NCBI RefSeq assembly: GCF_021462525.1
Contig: NZ_JAKEDT010000015.1
Coordinates: forward strand, 1 to 56,551
Direction: 5' to 3'
Origin: Thermus caliditerrae
Lineage (GTDB): Bacteria; Deinococcota; Deinococci; Deinococcales; Thermaceae
Length of the DNA stretch: 56,551 nt
The notes under the pieces are model-generated. The model saw nothing but the letters and a program-made list of their open reading frames with translations, was not told where the DNA came from and did not search any database. A program made the position numbers and the translations under genes. The stretch's first letter is position 1. Each line of letters begins with the position of its first letter. Positions 51,408 to 56,551 of this stretch are shown here, piece by piece.

Positions 51408-52484
51408 TTAGGTGCGATCACTCGATGCAAGCACCTGTTCAAAAAACAAAAGCCTTTCTTTCTCTTTAACTGCTAGGTCCAAGTGGGAAATCGCACTCCT
51501 TGAAACTCGCCTACCTTTCCACTCTTCCACGAACCTTTTAATCTCCGTTAAAGAGCCTTCTATATTATTTTCCGTATTCGGCAAGCGCAAAATAAAGGGG
51601 GCACCCTCTGGAAAATCCGTATCGTCATAAGCGATGATAACTGGCAGTCCTAAGGCCAGGTATTCACGCACCTTTAGGGGTGACGCTTCGTTCATACCGT
51701 TCCGATGAAGGGCAAGGGTACCTATCCCCACATCGGCTGTGGCAATTATAGGCAAATACTGTTCTTTCGTGAGAAAGCCGTGGGCAACTACATTTGCCGA
51801 AGCGCACACCACCTTGTCCACCCCGATCAAGTGGAACTTCCAGTCAGGAAATGCAAGAGCTAACCGGCAAATCTTATCTATACCGTGCCACGGTGCAACC
51901 TCCGCAAGAAATACCAGCACAGGCTTCTCATTCACCGCTGGGGGTAGGGTTGGGATAACCCTAAAATCAATGCCATTGGCAATAACTTTCTTATGAGCCA
52001 AGACTCTCCTGTAATAAGAGGAATATGCAAGCTCTCTTGTAGGGAATACAAATCCTTTTACCCTCCTGTCCAAGAGAGGCCGCGATAAAGAGTGGTAGAC
52101 GTGGTGGGCAAACTGCTTGTATAAGCGTAACTCTGCAAGCTCATCGGAGTTAATCTCAACTACCGTTGGGAATGTCTCCGCTAGAGCCACATAGGTGGGG
52201 TACACCATGTCTCTTCTCAAATATACCAAGTCTGGGGACCAGCTTCGGACGCGGTACCCCAGGTCCCTTAATGCCAGATGGCGCGAAGCAGACATGGGGC
52301 CACCCTTATACACAATAAACTCTTCCCACTCCGAAGCTCCGGCCTGCAATTCCTCCTTCCTGGTCAGCCAGAATACCCGCACGAGATGCCCAAACTGCCT
52401 CCACCAAGTAGCCTGTGACAGTATTTTCTTTACAACCCCACTGCTTCTTGAAAAATTAACGTGTGCTATGTACGCGATCTTCAT
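51408..52484 (-). CDS. Glycosyltransferase (GT4-like)
   Basis: A 358-residue GT-B-type glycosyltransferase. It starts KIAYIAHVNFSRSSGVVKKI; the donor domain shows PVLVFLAEVAPWHGIDKICR and the C-terminal ASPLKVREYLALGLPVIIAY, the usual GT4 nucleotide-sugar region. ATG 52484 has GGAGGGTAC directly upstream. The stop lies 2 bp from the IS remnant end, so the original C-terminus may have been altered by that insertion. Low GC. It is flanked by IS remnants on both sides and has no visible promoter. Confidence 0.88.
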   Translation of the reverse strand: MKIAYIAHVNFSRSSGVVKKILSQATWWRQFGHLVRVFWLTRKEELQAGASEWEEFIVYKGGPMSASRHLALRDLGYRVRSWSPDLVYLRRDMVYPTYVALAETFPTVVEINSDELAELRLYKQFAHHVYHSLSRPLLDRRVKGFVFPTRELAYSSYYRRVLAHKKVIANGIDFRVIPTLPPAVNEKPVLVFLAEVAPWHGIDKICRLALAFPDWKFHLIGVDKVVCASANVVAHGFLTKEQYLPIIATADVGIGTLALHRNGMNEASPLKVREYLALGLPVIIAYDDTDFPEGAPFILRLPNTENNIEGSLTEIKRFVEEWKGRRVSRSAISHLDLAVKEKERLLFFEQVLASSDRT

Positions 52485-52542
52485 GTACCCTCCATTCAAC
52501 CCACCTTTTGGGAAGTGGTCCTCTTTATAGAAAACAGACACC

Positions 52543-53222
52543 TCTTTCGGATATTCACCCGCATACCCAGCTCACGCCACCGCCAGCAACACCCGGGCAA
52601 TGGGCAGACCCGCCTCCCCAAGAAGCTGGGCCACCACGCTCCAGGCCATCATCCACGCCTCCACCTGCCCTACCACTGCCTTCAGCCCCCTCAGCAGGCC
52701 AAAAACCGTCTCCACCTCCCACCACCGCCCCAAAAGCCTCCGGTACGCACCCCTCCTCCGCCGCCGCAGGTTGGCTACCCGCCCCTCCCCCTTGGACCTC
52801 CCCCGTCTCCGGTTGTGTCTCGTCACCAGAAGCATCCCCCGTCCCACCGGGGAGTCGTGGGAAGGGGCAGGGGTCACCCGCAGAGCCAGCGCCTCCCCTG
52901 TGTCCAGGTCCACCAGCAGCCCAGGAGCCTGCGGAGCTGGGGGTTGCGGGCCAGTTCCCGGCGCAGGCGCTCGGTGGAGAAGCCCAGGAGGATGCGGACC
53001 AGTTGGAAGAGGAGAAGGCTGAGGTCTGAGAAGGTCCTGGGCCTGCCGGGTTTTCTCTCCGGTACTGGCAAGCGGGCTTGGAGCCATGCTTGGAGGAGGG
53101 AGACCAGGTCCTCCAGGGGCAGGGGTAGGATGGAGGAGGGTGTTTGGTGTTTTTCCATACGTTACCAAACACCCCCTTCTCCTTTGGCCTGTCAAGGGGG
53201 TATGCGGTGAATATCCGAAAGG
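52543..53222 (-). mobile_element. Degenerate DDE-transposase insertion sequence
   Basis: Terminal inverted repeats match over about 25 nt: CTTTCGGATATTCACC around 52544-52559 and GGTGAATATCCGAAAG around 53206-53221. On the minus strand the N-terminal part of a transposase (MEKHQTPSSILPLPL..., 53158 to about 52920) breaks off by frameshift, and a C-terminal part (LVDLDTGEALALRVTPAPSH, ending WSVVAQLLGEAGLP) continues in another frame with a central deletion. I read it as an IS4-like transposase; the exact family is uncertain. Confidence 0.82.
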
Positions 53223-53581
53223 GGGGAATATAATGGATAGAGCAATAGATGCACTAAAAAAATGCCGAGAGAATCGACGGAACCTGAATAGGGCGATTGT
53301 CAGAATAATGCCGCTAGCTTGCAATAAAGCGCTAGACAATAAGTAAACAACTAGGCTCGAGGTCATCATCACCTGAACGATTTTTCCGTTCCTGCTCCCG
53401 GATCACAGAGGAAGCTTCCACCGATTCCAGCTGCATGCTATTGCTGCGCACACTCACACAAACATATTACCACCCTCTCCTCTCTCTCGGATATTCCTTC
53501 GTTTGCTACCTCAAAGCTCCACCCCCGCCATCTTCAGGAGGATCCGACGATACGCGCCCTCTAGACTAAACGCCCAGTAGA
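53223..53581. other. Low-GC stretch without a recognisable gene
   Basis: About 360 bases between two insertion sequences. It contains a possible 37-codon ORF (53233-53346, plus) and a hydrophobic open stretch on the minus strand near 53372-53225; neither resembles a known protein. It may be the residue of a polysaccharide gene lost through IS activity. Confidence 0.4.
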
Positions 53582-53609
53582 TGTTAGGCTGAGGGTCAAG
53601 GGGGACAGG

Positions 53610-53891
53610 ATGAAGAAAGCCAAGCCGCTAACGCCACAGGTAAAGTTTCAGATCGCTCTGGAAGTCGTGAAAGGGGAGAGAAGCGCCGTGGAGATTGCCC
53701 GCGCGTACGGCATCCACCCCAACACCGTGTACAAGTACCGGGATGAGCTCATGACCAAAGGAGCTTCTCTCTTTTCCGAGAAGACCCCGGAGAAGGAGTA
53801 CGAGAAGAAGATCCGCGAGTTGGAGCAGCTCATTGGGAAAAAAGAGGTGGAGATCGCCCTCCTAAAAAACTTCCTAGGGCAGGGGAGGTAG
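53610..53891 (+). CDS. IS3-family transposase OrfA
   Basis: A 93-residue DNA-binding protein with the helix-turn-helix SAVEIARAYGIHPNTVYKYR (about residues 28-47) and a C-terminal leucine-zipper-like helix (KIRELEQLIGKKEVEIALLK). It recognises the ends of the element. orfB begins 5 nt downstream without overlap, so a fusion by programmed frameshift, common in IS3 elements, is not obvious here. Confidence 0.93.
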   Translation: MKKAKPLTPQVKFQIALEVVKGERSAVEIARAYGIHPNTVYKYRDELMTKGASLFSEKTPEKEYEKKIRELEQLIGKKEVEIALLKNFLGQGR

Positions 53892-53896
53892 CCAAG

Positions 53897-54844
53897 ATGC
53901 CTGTTGGGGAGCGCATCGCCTTGGCCAAGCAAGCCTTGGCTCAAGGGCTGGCTCCCCTGCCCAGGATCCTGAGTGCTCTAGACATCCCCCGGGCCACCTG
54001 GTACTACTACGGCCGGCAGAAGGTAGAGGCTGATAGGAAGAGGGAGGAAGAGGACCAGAAGACCCTGGCTCTGATCACCCAGGTGCTGCAGGAGCACCCC
54101 CGGTACGGCTACCGCCGGATCCAGGAGGAGCTGAAACGGAAGGGGATGCGGGTCAATGGCAAGCGCATCCGCCGGCTACTGAACGACTTCCACCTGGCTT
54201 TGAAGCGGGGCCTGAGGAAACCCAAACCCAACCCTCTCCTAGAGATTGTGCTTCTTGCGGGAGAGCGGGCAGACCTCCGGGCTTCCCTCTTGCGGGAAAG
54301 GGAACCCAAGCCCTTTGAACTCTTGTACACCGACTTCACCCTGCTGCCCTACGGAGGAGGCAAGGTTTGGTTTCTGCCCATTCTGGACCATGCCACCCGC
54401 GCGGTGCTGGCCTGGGGGATGGGGCCTTCCCCTACGGCGGAGCTGGCCCTGGGGGTATGGGATGGGGCCAAGGAGCGGATTCTCAGGGAAACGGGCCGGG
54501 AGCCCTGGGCTCTCATCCACCACGACCAGGGGGGAGCTTTTCTGAGCCACGAGTGGGTGGGGAAGCTTCTTCTGGAGGACGGGCAGAGGGTTTCGTATAG
54601 CCTGATGGGGCCGAGGGGGAACCCGGTGGTGGAGTCCTTCTTCTCTCGCTTTAAGGGGGAGAACCGGGACCTCTTCCTGGAAGCCCGAACGCTAGAGGAG
54701 CTGAAGGGGGTGATTGCGGAACGGATCAGATACTACCACGAGGGACGGCTGCACTCGGGGCTGGGATACCGGACCCCGGAAGAGGCTTTGCGGGAGGCTT
54801 TGGGGGCTTCCCATGGCAAAGAGACAGGAGGAGTTCAAAATTAG
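53897..54844 (+). CDS. IS3-family transposase OrfB
   Basis: The catalytic integrase-type subunit, 315 residues. A helical HTH_21 region (HPRYGYRRIQEELKRKG, about residues 71-87) precedes the rve core, with catalytic D in LLYTDFTLLPYG (about 138), D in IHHDQGGAFLS (about 202) and E in NPVVESFFSRFKGE (about 239). The C-terminal YHEGRLHSGLGYRTPEEAL is typical. All three catalytic residues are present, so the element could be active. Confidence 0.94.
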   Translation: MPVGERIALAKQALAQGLAPLPRILSALDIPRATWYYYGRQKVEADRKREEEDQKTLALITQVLQEHPRYGYRRIQEELKRKGMRVNGKRIRRLLNDFHLALKRGLRKPKPNPLLEIVLLAGERADLRASLLREREPKPFELLYTDFTLLPYGGGKVWFLPILDHATRAVLAWGMGPSPTAELALGVWDGAKERILRETGREPWALIHHDQGGAFLSHEWVGKLLLEDGQRVSYSLMGPRGNPVVESFFSRFKGENRDLFLEARTLEELKGVIAERIRYYHEGRLHSGLGYRTPEEALREALGASHGKETGGVQN

Positions 54845-54879
54845 GGGCGCACATCAGGCTTCGGATTCTCCTCTCCGGA

Positions 54880-55061
54880 GGAGGATAGGTGCGGATACAG
54901 GGTGCGCTCTTTTGATTAACCCCTTGGATCCCGATGCGATTGCGGGCGCAACAGACCACTTGCTTAGTCATCCTGAGGAGGCCGAGGAGATGGGAAAGCG
55001 TGGGTTGCGTGTGGTTGAGCAAAAGTACAATTGGGAGCGGGAAAAGAAAAAGAGAAGCTAG
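54880..55061 (+). pseudogene. Glycosyltransferase C-terminal fragment
   Basis: The frame encodes the end of a GT4 donor domain: TGCALLINPLDPDAIAGA, then HLLSHPEEAEEMGKRGLR and VVEQKYNWERE. The catalytic N-terminal three quarters are missing, replaced by the IS3 element. After the stop at 55059-55061 the same frame continues FYKKLLDKDDLGSWQ to about 55118, which looks like the natural tail, so a nonsense mutation followed the truncation. Confidence 0.75.
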
Positions 55062-55179
55062 CTATTTGTATTCTATAAAAAGCTCCTGGACAAAGACGAC
55101 CTTGGGTCTTGGCAATGACTTGTCCGGCGCAGAGTAGAAAGGGTGGCTCAAACCTTAACAAAGCTTCGGAGGACTCAGG

Positions 55180-56259
55180 ATGCGTAAAATCTTAACCGTG
55201 GTGGGGGCACGCCCCCAGTTCATCAAAGCGGCGGTGGTGTCTCGTGTGTTACGGGTTACTCCGGGGGTGCGAGAAGTGCTGGTTCACACAGGCCAGCACT
55301 ACGATGACAATATGAGCCAAGTATTCTTTGAGGAGCTGGATATTCCGGAGCCCGATTACCACCTGGGGATCGGGGGAGGAAGCCATGGTCAGAACACGGG
55401 CCGTATGTTGGAAGCTATAGAAAAAGTATTGATAAACGAAAGGCCCCACTTAGTTTTGGTTTACGGGGATACCGATAGCACCCTAGCGGGCGCTTTGGCG
55501 GCCAGCAAGCTTCACATTCCGGTAGCCCATGTAGAGGCAGGCCTTCGCTCTTTTAATCGGCGTATGCCGGAGGAAATCAACCGAGTACTGACGGACCACA
55601 TATCTAACCTTCTTTTTGCCCCCACGGAACAGGCCGTGCAAAACCTTTTGCGAGAGGGTCTTCCAATGAGTGCCATCCACTGGGTAGGGGATGTGATGTA
55701 TGATGCAGCTCTTTACTATGGGGAAAAGGCAGAGAGATACAGCCAGATACTCCAGCGGCTCAACCTTCCGCCCAAGAGATATGTTCTGGCTACGGTTCAC
55801 CGGGCAGAGAATACCGATGACCCTGTTCGGCTACGGGTTATTTTGGAGGCTCTGGTCCGGGTGCACCAGGAGGTGCCGGTGGTGTTTCCGGTGCACCCCC
55901 GTACCCGCAAGCGGGCGGAAGCCTACGGCCTACAAGGCTTATTAGATAAGGTCCTCAGCCTTGAGCCGGTGGGATACCTGGATATGGCAATGCTGGAAAA
56001 GAATGCCCGCCTCATTGCCACGGATTCTGGTGGTGTGCAGAAAGAAGCGTTCTTCTATGGGGTGCCATGTGTTACGCTCCGAGATGAAACAGAGTGGGTA
56101 GAGCTGGTGGAGTTGGGGTGGAACGTGGTATATCCGCCTCTAGACGTAGAGGTGGTTGTTGATGCTCTTTTGCGACAGTGGGAAGGAGCGAAGGCTTCTC
56201 CCTACGGTGAGGGCACCGCGGGGACCAGAATTGCAACCATTGTGGCGAATGGCTTTTAG
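55180..56259 (+). CDS. wecB: UDP-N-acetylglucosamine 2-epimerase (non-hydrolysing)
   Basis: WecB interconverts UDP-GlcNAc and UDP-ManNAc, supplying ManNAc units for surface polysaccharide. The 359-residue length is normal. Landmarks are VVGARPQFIKAA (residues 7-18), HTGQHYDDNMS, YGDTDSTLAGALAA, HVEAGLRSFNRRMPEEINR and TDSGGVQKEA. ATG 55180 has GGAGG 15-10 nt upstream. It appears intact and lies between broken glycosyltransferase genes, with moderate GC. Confidence 0.95.
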   Translation: MRKILTVVGARPQFIKAAVVSRVLRVTPGVREVLVHTGQHYDDNMSQVFFEELDIPEPDYHLGIGGGSHGQNTGRMLEAIEKVLINERPHLVLVYGDTDSTLAGALAASKLHIPVAHVEAGLRSFNRRMPEEINRVLTDHISNLLFAPTEQAVQNLLREGLPMSAIHWVGDVMYDAALYYGEKAERYSQILQRLNLPPKRYVLATVHRAENTDDPVRLRVILEALVRVHQEVPVVFPVHPRTRKRAEAYGLQGLLDKVLSLEPVGYLDMAMLEKNARLIATDSGGVQKEAFFYGVPCVTLRDETEWVELVELGWNVVYPPLDVEVVVDALLRQWEGAKASPYGEGTAGTRIATIVANGF

Positions 56260-56298
56260 AGGGTAGAGAATCAAAAGAGCGTGTTTTTGAGGACTACT

Positions 56299-56400
56299 AT
56301 GAACATCTTGCTGATTAACCACTACGCAGGATCACCTTGCCACGAGATGAACCACCGCCCCTTTTATCTGTCCAGGAAGTGGGTACGCGCTGAGCAACCG
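56299..56400 (+). pseudogene. Truncated glycosyltransferase N-terminus
   Basis: ATG 56299 (ribosome site GAGGA) opens NILLINHYAGSPCHEMNHRP, then YLSRKWVRA, the N-terminus of WbuB-type glycosyltransferases in capsule loci. Similarity stops at about residue 33, and the rest of the frame is unrelated proline-rich sequence. An adjoining minus-strand gene end suggests that an insertion broke it near 56396-56440. Confidence 0.65.
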
Positions 56401-56443
56401 ATGTTCTCGAGCGGTGTGCTAGAGCCCACATTCCGCACCCCTC

Positions 56444-56551
56444 TCACTCCAGGAGGTAATATCGCTCCACCCCCAAGAGGCGCGCCACCCGCTCGTGATG
56501 GGGCTTGAGGTTTAGCACCGCCACCCGCCCTTCCAGGACCACCAGACGCAA
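56444..56551 (-). CDS. 3' end of an unidentified gene, possibly a transposase
   Basis: On the minus strand an open frame enters from the right edge and ends at TGA 56446-56444 with LKPHHERVARLLGVERYYLL followed by Glu. Only 35 codons are visible. Its position beside the truncated glycosyltransferase suggests the end of an insertion sequence; I do not recognise the family. Confidence 0.45.
   Translation of the reverse strand: MRLVVLEGRVAVLNLKPHHERVARLLGVERYYLLE

Larger units (their letters stand above)
53582..54851 (+). mobile_element. IS3-family insertion sequence
   Basis: It contains two intact transposase ORFs (orfA 53610-53891, orfB 53897-54844). The borders are my estimate from TG and CA ends just outside the ORFs; inverted repeats are weak and I see no target duplication. 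The element interrupts or borders a glycosyltransferase whose C-terminal piece remains on its right. Confidence 0.75.

Noticed and set aside
53233-53346. A 37-codon ORF in the low-GC gap
   Set aside because: No similarity to any family and no ribosome site; it begins next to an IS end. Kept only as part of the gap description.
53582-54851. Clear terminal repeats and target duplication for the IS3 element
   Set aside because: I tried several end positions; matches were too weak and the flanks gave no duplicated bases, so the borders remain estimates.

Overview
The window is a high-GC (mostly about 65-70%) chromosomal segment that I assign to a Thermus species. The protein sequences closely resemble what I recall of Thermus orthologues (CarD, LysJ, LysK, IspE, PIG-L deacetylase, ferredoxin, UppP, PilT). 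The AAA-lysine branch (LysJ/LysK), bacillithiol deacetylase, CarD, TTGACA/TANNNT promoters and frequent leaderless starts also fit Deinococcus-Thermus. No database search was run, so species level is open.

Layout. (1) 1-3500: 5' end of a 16S rRNA gene with its promoter, then BshB1-type deacetylase, archease, PlsX, thioredoxin, an S1-domain protein and FolK. (2) 3500-7680: lysJ-lysK behind a promoter plus what looks like a leader-peptide attenuator, then a diguanylate cyclase; the block is bracketed by two copies of a covarying palindromic repeat. (3) 7680-16220: DUF1641 protein and a sulfide:quinone-reductase-like flavoprotein, then a complete six-gene alternative complex III operon (actABCDEF, minus strand) for quinol oxidation. 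(4) 16430-25960: tRNA-Leu(GAG), tsaE, a TlpA-like thioredoxin, DUF2227, a cyanophycinase-like protein, TetR, CarD, TenA-like, ispE-ispD, uppP, a class V aminotransferase with a structured leader, a zinc-finger DnaJ, cold-shock protein and a GNAT enzyme. (5) 25966-43012: ferredoxin, small membrane proteins, a NTP transferase, PEGA protein, accA/accD with bactofilin and an M23 peptidase, pyrimidine-nucleoside phosphorylase, two Uma2 genes, aldolase, pilT, panC, then rsfS, LCP protein, yqeK, nadD, obg, rpmA and rplU. (6) 43100-56551: an exopolysaccharide locus (giant Wzz-like protein, polyprenyl-phosphate sugar transferase, glycosyltransferases, EpsG-like polymerase, WecB) of lower and patchy GC, damaged by at least three insertion sequences and containing two broken glycosyltransferase genes.

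How it fits together: the ACIII operon and SQR-like protein form a membrane electron-input module; plsX, accA/D, ispD/E and uppP serve lipid, isoprenoid and envelope precursor supply; bactofilin plus M23, the LCP protein, uppP and the polysaccharide cluster serve the envelope.

The most interesting signals are: three divergent gene pairs separated by only 21-22 bp in which each strand carries a TANNNT box 6-7 nt before the start codon (compact bidirectional leaderless promoters); the lysJ attenuator; the leader with a leaderless micro-ORF before the class V aminotransferase; recent in-frame internal duplications in the giant Wzz protein; and a repeated hairpin whose two copies show compensatory base changes.
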